64,000 nucleotides of DNA from Gammaproteobacteria bacterium (GTDB lineage Bacteria; Pseudomonadota; Gammaproteobacteria; Steroidobacterales; Woeseiaceae), in assembly GCA_029861535.1 (NCBI GenBank), contig JAOTZC010000001.1:124001-188000 (forward strand), written 5' to 3'. This document shows positions 8,721-18,092 of this stretch, piece after piece. Both the position numbers and the translations under genes were made by a program. Each line of letters starts with the position of its first letter. Position 1 is the first letter of the stretch. The notes beneath the pieces were generated by a model, which worked only from the letters and a program-made list of their open reading frames with translations, was not told where the DNA came from and searched no databases.

Positions 8721-9282
8721 GTTGATAATCTTTGATTTCAAAACTCGTCCTGATCTTTTCTTTGCCGCGAAAAATGATTGACTTTATAGTGCCCACGGGT
8801 TGGTCTGTAGCTTCGCTTATTTCGCGATGCGACAATCCGCAGGCGTAGGACATCACCATTATTGCGCGCTCGTCTGCCGATAGAACGGCAAGCAGCTTGT
8901 CGAGATCAGAAACTTCATCTGACGGCACAGTGTAACTCCTCGACTCCGCATCTGCGACATGACCTGCCTGTTCGAGAATTTCAGCATAGCGTTTTGACTT
9001 TCGTTTTGATTGCAGAAAGGTCGTATAGGCGACTTTCAGCAACCAGCCAATAAACGATCCGCGCCCCGAATACGTTTGCAGCTTTTCCCACGCATGCATA
9101 AAACAGTCCTGGGCCAGATCGTCCGCAGCCACGGTATCGCCCGTCAATTTTCGCAAAAAGTTTCTGACCTGTGACTGATGCCGGCGAATCAGCTCGCCGA
9201 ACGCACCAGTGTCGTTGGCCGATACGACGCGCGCGACGAGGTGGTGATCCTCGGCGTCGGGGGATGTCCGGATCTCGGAAAT
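8713..9282 (-). CDS. ECF RNA polymerase sigma factor with probable non-canonical start (ATT at 9282-9280 or CTG at 9285-9283)
   Basis: Conserved region 2 (...GAFGELIRRHQSQVRNFLRKLTGDTVAADDLAQDCFMHAWEKLQTY) extends upstream of the TTG start at 9156 given in the ORF track; region 4 LSHREISEATDQPVGTIKSIIFRGKEKIR. Confidence 0.85.
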   Translation of the reverse strand: MSEIRTSPDAEDHHLVARVVSANDTGAFGELIRRHQSQVRNFLRKLTGDTVAADDLAQDCFMHAWEKLQTYSGRGSFIGWLLKVAYTTFLQSKRKSKRYAEILEQAGHVADAESRSYTVPSDEVSDLDKLLAVLSADERAIMVMSYACGLSHREISEATDQPVGTIKSIIFRGKEKIRTSFEIKDYQHG

Positions 9283-9644
9283 CAGTCACGCTCCGCATAA
9301 CGGTACATGATCATATACGCCAGGCCGATGGCCAACGGAAACGCTGCGCCTGCCAGGCAGCCGCGCAGGGCATGGCCACTTGGGTCTGGCACCGCGAGTC
9401 CACACAGCGCCAGGCCGACTGCCAGCGCCAGCCAGATCAACCCGAGTCGCAGATCCTTACTTTTCCCTGATCGCGGCTGTCCGAGCCGGTCAATCAGTTC
9501 AGGGCTCAGTTCTTGGCCCTTGTCCAATGCCAATCGAATCGTTTGTTGCATGTCATGCCGGTTTTTCTGTCGGAACCAGAAAAACAGCCCGAGGACGACA
9601 GTTATTCCGATGAACATTGAAATCGGTATCATTTCTTCAGACAC
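9282..9644 (-). CDS. Small membrane protein (DUF6249-like), encoded upstream of the ECF sigma factor
   Basis: Start VSEEMIPISMFIGITVVLGLFFWFRQKNRHDMQQTIRLALDKGQELSPELIDRLG, then two more TM segments. Confidence 0.65.
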   Translation of the reverse strand: MSEEMIPISMFIGITVVLGLFFWFRQKNRHDMQQTIRLALDKGQELSPELIDRLGQPRSGKSKDLRLGLIWLALAVGLALCGLAVPDPSGHALRGCLAGAAFPLAIGLAYMIMYRYAERD

Positions 9645-9956
9645 AGTGCTTACTCCAGTTTTAGTTACAAAATTTTGGTCTTCACTGATCAGATGCACGC
9701 CACGCAGCAATCGGATGCATATAACTATCTTATTGTTTTTATTGCCATAATTATAGAGTATTCGGGCGCGATTGCGCGATGGGCTTAAAAACAATGGCAC
9801 AACGCCGTCGTTGCGGTCGTCACAGAGTTCGGCCGCACCGTGTGGGTCAACGGCACATGCGGCGCGGATCACGGCACGGCCACTCAAGAGCTTAAATCAC
9901 CGCAGCAGCGATAATTGCCTAACCCCGATCATTTCGGGTTTGCGTTTGTATCGGGC

Positions 9957-10802
9957 ATGGACGCTATTGCCCAGACAATCCGTTTACCCGCCATCAATCT
10001 ACGCGATCCCCGTTATTACCAGATTGCAGTCTTGAGTTCGCTGGTGACTTTTGGTGTCGTCGGGCTCGACTTCGGCATTAGTGCCTATAACGCAATCGCC
10101 ATCGTATTTACCGCACTCGTCGTGCAACTCGCGGCGACGAAACTGACCGGCCTACCAAAATTCGACCCGTTGAGTCCGCTTATCACGGCCTTGTCTTTGA
10201 CGCTGCTACTGCGTACCGACATGGTGACGCTGGCAGCGCTGGCAGCCGCGATCGCGATCGGTAGTAAATTTCTGGTTCGAATTCGCGGTAAGCACGTCTT
10301 CAATCCAGCCAACCTCGCAATCGTTACGCTGATGCTGGCGAGCGACCACGCGTGGATATCTTCGGGTCAATGGGGTAGCGCTGCGATTGGTGCATTTGCT
10401 CTCGCCTGCCTCGGCTTTGTTGTGCTAACTCGCGCGAAACGGTCTGAGACGACCGTCATGTTCTTGTTTACATATGCCACGTTGCTCTTTGCGCGCGCGC
10501 TATGGCTCGGCGATCCGCTCGCGATTCCGCTACACCAGCTGCAAAACGGCGCGCTGCTGATTTTCGCGTTCTTCATGATTTCCGACCCAAAGACGACGCC
10601 GAATACACGCTCGGGCCGTGTGATCTATGGCTCACTGGTCGCCGGTGTCGCCGTATTTATCCAGTTCGTCCTTTACGAGCCCAGTGCCCCGGTGCTTGCG
10701 TTAATTGTGTGTGCACCTGTCGTGCCACTGATCGACATGCTGCGCCGCGGCGAGACTTACAACTGGTCCTACCCGGCCGGCTTTTCCAAAGGAGTATCTT
10801 GA
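9957..10802 (+). CDS. RnfD/NqrB-like (NQR2_RnfD_RnfE family) membrane protein
   Basis: Multi-TM; GKHVFNPANLAIVTLML and FFMISDPKTTPNTRSGRVIYG match the RnfD/NqrB pattern. Confidence 0.82.
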   Translation: MDAIAQTIRLPAINLRDPRYYQIAVLSSLVTFGVVGLDFGISAYNAIAIVFTALVVQLAATKLTGLPKFDPLSPLITALSLTLLLRTDMVTLAALAAAIAIGSKFLVRIRGKHVFNPANLAIVTLMLASDHAWISSGQWGSAAIGAFALACLGFVVLTRAKRSETTVMFLFTYATLLFARALWLGDPLAIPLHQLQNGALLIFAFFMISDPKTTPNTRSGRVIYGSLVAGVAVFIQFVLYEPSAPVLALIVCAPVVPLIDMLRRGETYNWSYPAGFSKGVS

Positions 10803-12136
10803 TGCGATCCCTCGTTTTAGTACTAACTGCCACCGTGACTGTTGCATTGGCGCAAACAGCTCAGGCGTTTTGCGGCTTTTACGTCGCGAAGGCCGATACC
10901 AGTCTTTTCAATCGTGCGTCGCAGGTTGTTCTCGTTCGTGACGGCAACCGTACGGTGCTGACGATGGCCAACGACTTCGAAGGCGACGTTAAAGACTTTG
11001 CCGTCGTAATTCCAGTCCCGAGTTTTATCGAGCGAGAACAGATCAACGTTGCCGACAAAGGATTGATCGACCACCTGGATGCCTACACCGCGCCCAGACT
11101 CGTCGAGTACTTCGATCCCGACCCTTGTAAGCGCTACGTGATGGAGCAATTCTCGATTGCTGGTGCGCAACCTAGATCTAGCGCCGAAATGGACCGCCGT
11201 GCGCGCGCACTCGGCGTGACTATCGAGGCAAGTTATACCGTTGGCGAATACGACATACTTATTCTGTCCGGCAAGGAAAGCAAAGGATTGATCCGCTGGC
11301 TCAACGACAGCGGCTACAAGATCCCAAAAGGCGCCAACAAAGTTGTTGGCAGCTATTTGAAGCAGGACATGCGCTTCTTCGTCGCCAAAGTGAATCTCGA
11401 AGAGCAAAAGAGAGCCGGCGTCACCTACCTTCGCCCGCTCCAAATCGCATTTGAAAGCAACAAGTTCATGTTGCCGATTCGGCTGGGCACCTTGAACGCT
11501 GACGGCATGCAAGAACTCTACGTTTATACGCTAACGAAAACGGGTCGCGTCGAGACCACGAATTATCGTACCGTCAAACTCCCGAGCAACACCGAAGTGC
11601 CGGAATTCGTGCAAGCGGAATTCAGCGAATTCTATCGCTCGATGTTCGAGAAACAAGTCGAAATGCAAGATCGGCGCGCCGTATTTCTCGAGTATGCCTG
11701 GGACATGGCGTGGTGCGACCCGTGCGCGGCCGATCCGCTGTCCGCCGACCAATTACGTAAGCTGGGCGTTTTCTGGGTCGGCGGGAATAAACCGCAGCAA
11801 GGTCGGATAGCACCGCAGCAGGCACAGAACGTGTTTGTGACTCGTCTACATGTGCGCTATGACGCCGAGCATTTCCCGGAAGACTTAATGTTCCAGGAAA
11901 CCGGCGACCGGCAGAACTTTCAGGGCCGTTATGTCATTCGGCATCCGTTCAAGGGCGAATCCACTTGCGATAATGCGAACTATCAGGCTGAGCTCAAGAA
12001 GCGTCAGGAACGCGAAGCACAGCAGCTTGCCAACCTTACGGGCTGGGATATCGATGACATCCGGACGAAAATTCCGCTGATCGCAAACAACACACCCGAG
12101 CAGAACGTGCCCTGGTGGAAACAACTTTGGAATTAA
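10802..12136 (+). CDS. DUF2330 domain-containing secreted protein
   Basis: Signal peptide MRSLVLVLTATVTVALAQTAQAFCGFYV; NDFEGDVKDFAVVIPVP is characteristic; TGATG overlap with the RnfD-like gene. Confidence 0.88.
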   Translation: MRSLVLVLTATVTVALAQTAQAFCGFYVAKADTSLFNRASQVVLVRDGNRTVLTMANDFEGDVKDFAVVIPVPSFIEREQINVADKGLIDHLDAYTAPRLVEYFDPDPCKRYVMEQFSIAGAQPRSSAEMDRRARALGVTIEASYTVGEYDILILSGKESKGLIRWLNDSGYKIPKGANKVVGSYLKQDMRFFVAKVNLEEQKRAGVTYLRPLQIAFESNKFMLPIRLGTLNADGMQELYVYTLTKTGRVETTNYRTVKLPSNTEVPEFVQAEFSEFYRSMFEKQVEMQDRRAVFLEYAWDMAWCDPCAADPLSADQLRKLGVFWVGGNKPQQGRIAPQQAQNVFVTRLHVRYDAEHFPEDLMFQETGDRQNFQGRYVIRHPFKGESTCDNANYQAELKKRQEREAQQLANLTGWDIDDIRTKIPLIANNTPEQNVPWWKQLWN

Positions 12137-12150
12137 TACAAGGTCAGTCA

Positions 12151-12181
12151 AATAACCCGCACGATGCGTGCGGGTTATTTT
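12151..12181. terminator. Strong intrinsic terminator between convergent genes
   Basis: AATAACCCGCACG-ATG-CGTGCGGGTTATT(TT): 13-bp perfect stem, A-tract and T-tract flanks. Confidence 0.9.
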
Positions 12182-13284
12182 CACACGCCTTGCGCGGTCC
12201 ATGCCGCGAGTAGTTCGGTCTCCCGCTCCGGCGTCATTTCAAAGCGCGCATTGGCGATGCGTTCGTCGGCCAGCGTATCCCACCAAGCCATCAGGTCGCG
12301 AATTGTTTCCCGAATCGGCCGGTTTCTGAGTCCGGCGGTCCGGGCGCGTTCGCCGCTAATGCTCGACACATGCGCGTACTCGCCAGAAATTGGATGGTAG
12401 ATCGGTACGGCGACGTCGTTGGCCGCTAGAAACGCATCGTCGATCCAGATGGGCTCGACGGTACTCGATGTGATCGCCTGACAGTCCTCGAGGAGGTTGC
12501 CAAACGTATATGAGCCGATCGGCGTCACGGTGTTATAGGTGCCAAGCGTACGGCGCTCGACGCAGTCGACAACAAAGTTGGCCAGATCGCGGACATCGAT
12601 AAGCTGTAGCGGATGTGCTGCCGAACCCGGCCACAGCATGACCCCACCTTTTTGCGTGCGAACCGGCCAGTAGGTAAAGCGGTCGGTATGGTCACCCGGC
12701 CCGCATATGTACGTCGGCCGAAGCACGGTAAATCGATCGTCGCCAACTTCCTCCGCCGCCCACTGTTCACACAGAACCTTTAGCGCTCCGTAGTTTTGCC
12801 AACTAAACTCCTCGGGGACATCGTCAATCGTCGCGAGCGTAGAATCCTCATTGTTTGGCTGTGCATAGCTTGCATAAGTCGAAATCGTTGAGATAAACAA
12901 ATACTGACCGATATTGTCAGATAGCACGCGCGCCGAGTGCCGTACGTGCTGTGGCATGTATCCCGAATTGTCGATCACGACATCCCAACGCCGGCCCTGC
13001 AGCCCTTCGAGGTCACCGGCTCGGTCACCTTTTATGGTCTCGAGATCCGGGAACAACGAATTGTTCGTGCGTCCGCGGTTGAACAACGTGACGTTATGTC
13101 CGCGTCGCAATGCCTCTCGAACCATGTGTGGGCCGATAAAACCGGTTCCGCCGAGCACAAGGAGGTTCATCGAGCGGCGTCTCTCTCGCCCGTTCGATGC
13201 CGCGGCTGACGCCGGCAAGCCCACCATACCGACGGCACTACCGAGTAAACCCGCTTTGAGAATTTCTCGTCTGTTGCTCGTCAT
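12181..13284 (-). CDS. NAD-dependent epimerase/dehydratase family protein with Tat-like leader
   Basis: MTSNRREILKAGLLGSAVGMVGLPASAAA (twin-arginine-like), then MNLLVLGGTGFIGPHMVREALRRGHNVTLFNRG. Confidence 0.88.
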   Translation of the reverse strand: MTSNRREILKAGLLGSAVGMVGLPASAAASNGRERRRSMNLLVLGGTGFIGPHMVREALRRGHNVTLFNRGRTNNSLFPDLETIKGDRAGDLEGLQGRRWDVVIDNSGYMPQHVRHSARVLSDNIGQYLFISTISTYASYAQPNNEDSTLATIDDVPEEFSWQNYGALKVLCEQWAAEEVGDDRFTVLRPTYICGPGDHTDRFTYWPVRTQKGGVMLWPGSAAHPLQLIDVRDLANFVVDCVERRTLGTYNTVTPIGSYTFGNLLEDCQAITSSTVEPIWIDDAFLAANDVAVPIYHPISGEYAHVSSISGERARTAGLRNRPIRETIRDLMAWWDTLADERIANARFEMTPERETELLAAWTAQGV

Positions 13285-13301
13285 CGCATATTCGCAGGAG
13301 T

Positions 13302-14357
13302 TTATCTGTAACGCTTCAGGATCTTTCGCAGTTCGTCCGCACCGGGATGTAAGGATTCGAGTGGCAAGCGTGCCAGCGGCGTATCAACGTTTCCCATCAG
13401 ATCATGCATTTCCTTGCGCGACTCATCCAGATACAGCAATCCAGTTGTGATCTCGCCTCTATTGAAGTGATCGCGCAAGTATTTGAAACTGGATGCCCTA
13501 CTTGTCGGATCATAGCGTTTGTCCATTTTGCGCAACACGATCTTGCTACCGTCGTGCAGCTCGACCGGCATCGCTTCGCCGTCGTCATACGCCACCTTTA
13601 ATTCTTCCGCCGGCGGCACGTAATCCATATCCACAACTTGATGATAAAACTGGCGCGTGTGCGCATAACTCTTGGTTGATCCTTCATGATCGTTAAACGT
13701 AACGCACGGACTGATGACATCAACCAGCGCGAATCCGTCATGCAATAGCGCGCCCTGAATTAACGGCACGAGTTGTTCTTTGTCACCGGAAAAACTTCGG
13801 GCGATATACGTGGCACCGAGGCTCAGCGCGGTACTGACCGAGTCGATCGGTTCTTGCTGGTTCGCCATGCCTTTCTTTGGCTTGCTACCAATGTCCGCCG
13901 ATGCGGAAAACTGACCTTTGGTCAGCCCGTACACGCCATTGTTCTCAATGATGTAACACATGTTGAGATTGCGCCGGATCGCATGCACGAACTGACCAAG
14001 ACCAATCGACAATGAATCGCCATCGCCGGAGACGCCGATGTACGTCAGGTCGCGATTTGCAGCGTTGGCTCCAGTTGTCACCGATGGCATGCGTCCGTGA
14101 ACCGCGTTAAAACCATGTGACTGACTGACAAAATAGGCCGGCGTTTTCGACGAGCAACCGATGCCACTCATCTTTGCCAAATTGTGCGGCTCGATATTCA
14201 ATTCAAAAACAGCCTGGATAATGGCCGTCGTTACCGAATCATGTCCGCATCCTGCGCACAGTGTTGACACCGTACCTTCGTAATCACGCGATGTCAGGCC
14301 GAGTTTATTCCGCGGCAAACCCGGGTGCGCGACTTTTGGCTTAGCGATATACGTCAT
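13302..14357 (-). CDS. 2-oxoacid:acceptor (ferredoxin) oxidoreductase subunit beta
   Basis: TLCAGCGHDSVTTAIIQAVFELNIEPHNLAKMSGIGCSSKTPAYF (TPP-binding subunit). Confidence 0.93.
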   Translation of the reverse strand: MTYIAKPKVAHPGLPRNKLGLTSRDYEGTVSTLCAGCGHDSVTTAIIQAVFELNIEPHNLAKMSGIGCSSKTPAYFVSQSHGFNAVHGRMPSVTTGANAANRDLTYIGVSGDGDSLSIGLGQFVHAIRRNLNMCYIIENNGVYGLTKGQFSASADIGSKPKKGMANQQEPIDSVSTALSLGATYIARSFSGDKEQLVPLIQGALLHDGFALVDVISPCVTFNDHEGSTKSYAHTRQFYHQVVDMDYVPPAEELKVAYDDGEAMPVELHDGSKIVLRKMDKRYDPTSRASSFKYLRDHFNRGEITTGLLYLDESRKEMHDLMGNVDTPLARLPLESLHPGADELRKILKRYR

Positions 14358-16156
14358 GCGGCACGCCCCTTAGATATTTCTGCCAGCACACCGTCAACGA
14401 CAAAGCCGGCATTTATCGGCACACCGTTATAGTGCAGCAACGAGATCAACTTGGACTGATCGGCCTCAATATCGAGTATCAGAAGGCTACGGAGCTGAGC
14501 ATCACGATTCTGCTCGACGACGTAAATGACTTCGTGATCCTCGATGAATTGTCGGATTTCGTCACTGAACGGAAATGCCTTGGCGCGGCAGTAGTTGAGG
14601 TTTACGTTCTGCTCACGCAGCCGGTCAAGCGCTTCGACACAAGCCGCGTGACCGCTACCAATTGTCAGTAATCCCGCTTTGTTGAATTTCGAATATTCGA
14701 TGTCCGGTTTCGGCAGTGTTTTACGTGCCGTTTCCCACTTCACCAGCAAGCGGTCGACAACGTCTTGATAGTCCACCGGGTTCTCTGTGTACCCGCCGTG
14801 TTTCGTATGCCCCGATCCACGCGTGAAATAGGATCCCTTGGGATGAACGCCCGGCAATGAGCGATACGGAATGCCATCACCGTCCACGTCGAGATAACGG
14901 TAGAAATTCTCCATGTGTTCGAGATCATCGGCACTTAAGATTTTGCCGCGATCGGGCACGTAGGACTCATCCCATTCAAACTCCGGAATCATCCAATCGT
15001 TCATGCCAATGTCCAGGTCGGACAACACCATCACTGGCGTTTGCAGTCGCTCCGCAATGTCGAACGACTGCACGGCCATATGAAAACACTCGTATGGGTC
15101 GGCCGGAAAAAGCAATACGTGCCTTGTATCACCGTGCGACGCATATGCGCAGCTGAGAATGTCCGACTGCTGCGTGCGTGTCGGCATGCCGGTGGATGGA
15201 CCTGTCCGCTGCACGTCGAAAATGACCGCTGGAATCTCGGCGTAATAAGCATAGCCGATGAACTCGTTCATGAGCGAAATGCCAGGGCCGCTGGTTGGTG
15301 TGAATGACCGTGCACCGTTCCAGCTTGCGCCGAGAACCATACCAATCGCCGCGAGCTCATCTTCGGCCTGGATAATGCAATAGGTGCGTTTGCCGGTCTT
15401 AGGTTCAACGCGGTATTTCCCGCAGAAATTCCGAAATGCATCCATTAGCGATGTGGATGGCGTGATCGGATACCATGCGCCGACGGTCGCGCCGGCGTAC
15501 ATGCAACCGAGACCCGCGGCCGTATTGCCGTCGATAACGATATGTCCTTTGGTCTTGTCCATCGCCGCAACTTTTTTCGGCAGCGGGCAGATAAAATTTT
15601 CGATTGCATAATCATAACCTAGCCTTATCGCCTGCATGTTCGATTCGATCAGGTGTGACTTGTCAGCAAATGTCTCTTCTAGCAAAGCAGTGATAATGTC
15701 GAGATCGATCTCCAACAACGCAGCGACAACGCCGACATACGCGATGTTCTTCATCAGAATGCGCGCACGAGCGCCTTCAAAAGTTTCGTTGCACATCCGT
15801 GATAGCGGTACACCCAATACCGTAATGTCTTCACGATCGATGAGCTTACTGCGCGGCCAGGTTGAGTCGTAGATTAGCCAGCCGCCGGGCGACACGTCGC
15901 CCAAGTCTTTTACGTAAGTTTGCGCATTCATCGCGACCATTATGTCGAGTCGGCCCGAGCGCGACTGGTAGCCCTCGCCAGTCACGCGAATCTCATACCA
16001 CGTTGGCAGCCCCTGAATGTTTGACGGAAAATAGTTTTTGCCGACAACCGGGATGCCCATACGGAAAATTGCCTTGCGCAACAAGCCGTTCGCGCTGGCT
16101 GACCCGGTGCCATTGACCGTAGCGATCTTGATGACGACGTCGTTAATTGTTGCCAC
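14354..16156 (-). CDS. 2-oxoacid:acceptor oxidoreductase subunit alpha (fused gamma-alpha)
   Basis: N-terminal gamma domain (GTGSASANGLLRKAIFRMGIPVVGKNYFPSNIQGLPTWYEIRV) plus alpha domain (GNTAAGLGCMYAGATVGAWYPITPSTSLMDAF); ATGA overlap with beta. Confidence 0.93.
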   Translation of the reverse strand: MATINDVVIKIATVNGTGSASANGLLRKAIFRMGIPVVGKNYFPSNIQGLPTWYEIRVTGEGYQSRSGRLDIMVAMNAQTYVKDLGDVSPGGWLIYDSTWPRSKLIDREDITVLGVPLSRMCNETFEGARARILMKNIAYVGVVAALLEIDLDIITALLEETFADKSHLIESNMQAIRLGYDYAIENFICPLPKKVAAMDKTKGHIVIDGNTAAGLGCMYAGATVGAWYPITPSTSLMDAFRNFCGKYRVEPKTGKRTYCIIQAEDELAAIGMVLGASWNGARSFTPTSGPGISLMNEFIGYAYYAEIPAVIFDVQRTGPSTGMPTRTQQSDILSCAYASHGDTRHVLLFPADPYECFHMAVQSFDIAERLQTPVMVLSDLDIGMNDWMIPEFEWDESYVPDRGKILSADDLEHMENFYRYLDVDGDGIPYRSLPGVHPKGSYFTRGSGHTKHGGYTENPVDYQDVVDRLLVKWETARKTLPKPDIEYSKFNKAGLLTIGSGHAACVEALDRLREQNVNLNYCRAKAFPFSDEIRQFIEDHEVIYVVEQNRDAQLRSLLILDIEADQSKLISLLHYNGVPINAGFVVDGVLAEISKGRAA

Positions 16157-16170
16157 TCGAATTCCTTATC

Positions 16171-17982
16171 TCAGGCGGCGGTGATCTTTGCGGCTTTCGC
16201 ATCTTCCGCCTCGTCGGCGGCATATGACAGTAGGACCGTCGATTTTTGCATATCCCAAGCGCCCGTCGGGCAGCGTTCGGCACAAAGGCTGCAATGAACG
16301 CAGAGATCTTCGTCTTTGACCATGACACGACCCGTCTGTGGCAGGTCTCCTGACACGTATAGCGCCTGATCGCGGTTTTCAGCCGGCGCCGACAACCGAC
16401 CGCGAAGCTCATCCTCTTCGCCATTTACAGTAATCGTCAAGCAGTTGACAGGACAGATGTCGATGCACGCGTCGCATTCAATACACAGATCGGCCGCGAA
16501 CACCGTCTGTATATCGCAATTCAGGCAACGCTCGACTTCCTGGATTGTCTGTTCCACGGTAAATCCCAGCTCAACCTCGATATCGAGCTTTTTGAATCGT
16601 TCCTTCAGATCAACATGCGGCATCAGTCGGCGAGCGGCCGGATCATAATCGTTCGAATAGCTCCATTCGTGCATGCCCATTTTTTGACTGGACAGGTTTA
16701 TGCCGGCTGGCAACCTGTCATAGATGTCTTCGTCGTGGCAGTATTTATGAATAGAGATTGCGGCTTCGTGGCCGTGCGCAACAGCCCATATGATATTTAA
16801 CGGCCCAAACGCCGAGTCGCCGCCGAAAAATACACCATCGCGCGAACACATCATCGTTTGTTTATTAACGACCGGGCAGTCCCACTCGTTAAACTCGATG
16901 CCGATGTCGCGCTCAATCCATGGGAACGCATTGTCCTGACCGATTGCGAGTATCACGTCGTCGCAAGGAATGATCACTTCGTCCACCGCGGTTCCGCGAT
17001 CAATACCGCCGTTATCGTCGAACTTGTATTCCATGATGTCGAACTTCATTCCGGTAAGCTTGCCATTTTCGAGAACAAACTCTTTCGGTGAATGATTGAC
17101 GACGATTTCGACATCCTCTTCTTCCGCGTCATCGAGCTCCCAATCGGACGCCTTGAAAAAGCCGCGCGGTTTTCGCGCCATAACTTTGACCGTCTTCGCT
17201 CCCAGCCGAAGCGACGTACGGCAACAATCCATCGCGGTGTTGCCGACGCCGATAATCAGGACCTGCTCGCCGATCGTGTCGATATGTTCAAAGGCAACGG
17301 ACTCAAGCCAGTCAATACCAATGTAAATGCGATCGTTGTCGTATCGGCCGGGAATTTCCAGGTTCTTGCCGCGCGGCGCGCCGGTGCCAACGAAGACCGC
17401 ATCGAATTCCTTGCTGTCGAGTAGCTTTTTGAGGCTTTCGATGCGGTGCTCGAACTTCAGGTCCACACCCATATCGACGATGTAACTGATCTCCTCGTCG
17501 AGAACCGCCGGAGGTAGCCGGAATCTGGGAATGTTCGTTCGCATCAGACCGCCCGTCGTATCCAGGGCCTCGAATATCGTGACGTCGTAACCGAGCGGAC
17601 AAAGATCGTTCGCGACGGTGAGTGACGCGCAGCCGGCACCAATCAACGCGACTTTTTTTCCATTCTTTTTGGCGGGCGGCCGTGGCAGACGATGCGTTAT
17701 GTCATCTCGGTGATCTGCGGCCACGCGCTTGAGACGGCAAATAGCGACCGGTTTGTCCTCGACTCTGCTGCGCCGGCATGCGGGCTCACACGGTCGATCG
17801 CATACCCGACCCAGGATTCCCGGAAATACGTTTGATTGACGATTCTCGATGTAAGCGTCACTGAATCGGCCCTGTGCGATCAGGCGAATGTATTCGGGTA
17901 CGTCGGTATGGGCCGGGCAGGCCCACTGGCAGTCGACTACTTTATGAAAGTAATCGGGATTGGAAGTATCTGTGGGATTCAT
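16171..17982 (-). CDS. GltD-like NAD(P)/FAD oxidoreductase with C-terminal 2x[4Fe-4S] ferredoxin domain
   Basis: KKVALIGAGCASLTVANDLCPLGYDVTIFEALDTTGGLMRTNIPRFRLP; ferredoxin motifs CIECDACIDICPVNC and CVHCSLCAERCPTGAW. Confidence 0.92.
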   Translation of the reverse strand: MNPTDTSNPDYFHKVVDCQWACPAHTDVPEYIRLIAQGRFSDAYIENRQSNVFPGILGRVCDRPCEPACRRSRVEDKPVAICRLKRVAADHRDDITHRLPRPPAKKNGKKVALIGAGCASLTVANDLCPLGYDVTIFEALDTTGGLMRTNIPRFRLPPAVLDEEISYIVDMGVDLKFEHRIESLKKLLDSKEFDAVFVGTGAPRGKNLEIPGRYDNDRIYIGIDWLESVAFEHIDTIGEQVLIIGVGNTAMDCCRTSLRLGAKTVKVMARKPRGFFKASDWELDDAEEEDVEIVVNHSPKEFVLENGKLTGMKFDIMEYKFDDNGGIDRGTAVDEVIIPCDDVILAIGQDNAFPWIERDIGIEFNEWDCPVVNKQTMMCSRDGVFFGGDSAFGPLNIIWAVAHGHEAAISIHKYCHDEDIYDRLPAGINLSSQKMGMHEWSYSNDYDPAARRLMPHVDLKERFKKLDIEVELGFTVEQTIQEVERCLNCDIQTVFAADLCIECDACIDICPVNCLTITVNGEEDELRGRLSAPAENRDQALYVSGDLPQTGRVMVKDEDLCVHCSLCAERCPTGAWDMQKSTVLLSYAADEAEDAKAAKITAA

Positions 17983-18092
17983 TCGGGCGCCGCGAACGCT
18001 GGTTACTTTCGAAGCTCGATTTCCTAATGGGCGCTAGCATAACGGGATCGGTCGGAAAGTAAACAGTTGCTGACATCGCCTCTGCATAGCCC

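Noticed and set aside
8713-9156. Sigma factor considered as an N-terminally truncated pseudogene
   Set aside because: The same frame continues upstream with good ECF region 2 sequence up to a TGATT junction, so an unusual start codon is more likely than truncation.
10823-11512. 229-aa minus-strand ORF
   Set aside because: Lies wholly antisense to the convincing DUF2330 gene; typical shadow ORF of a codon-biased gene.
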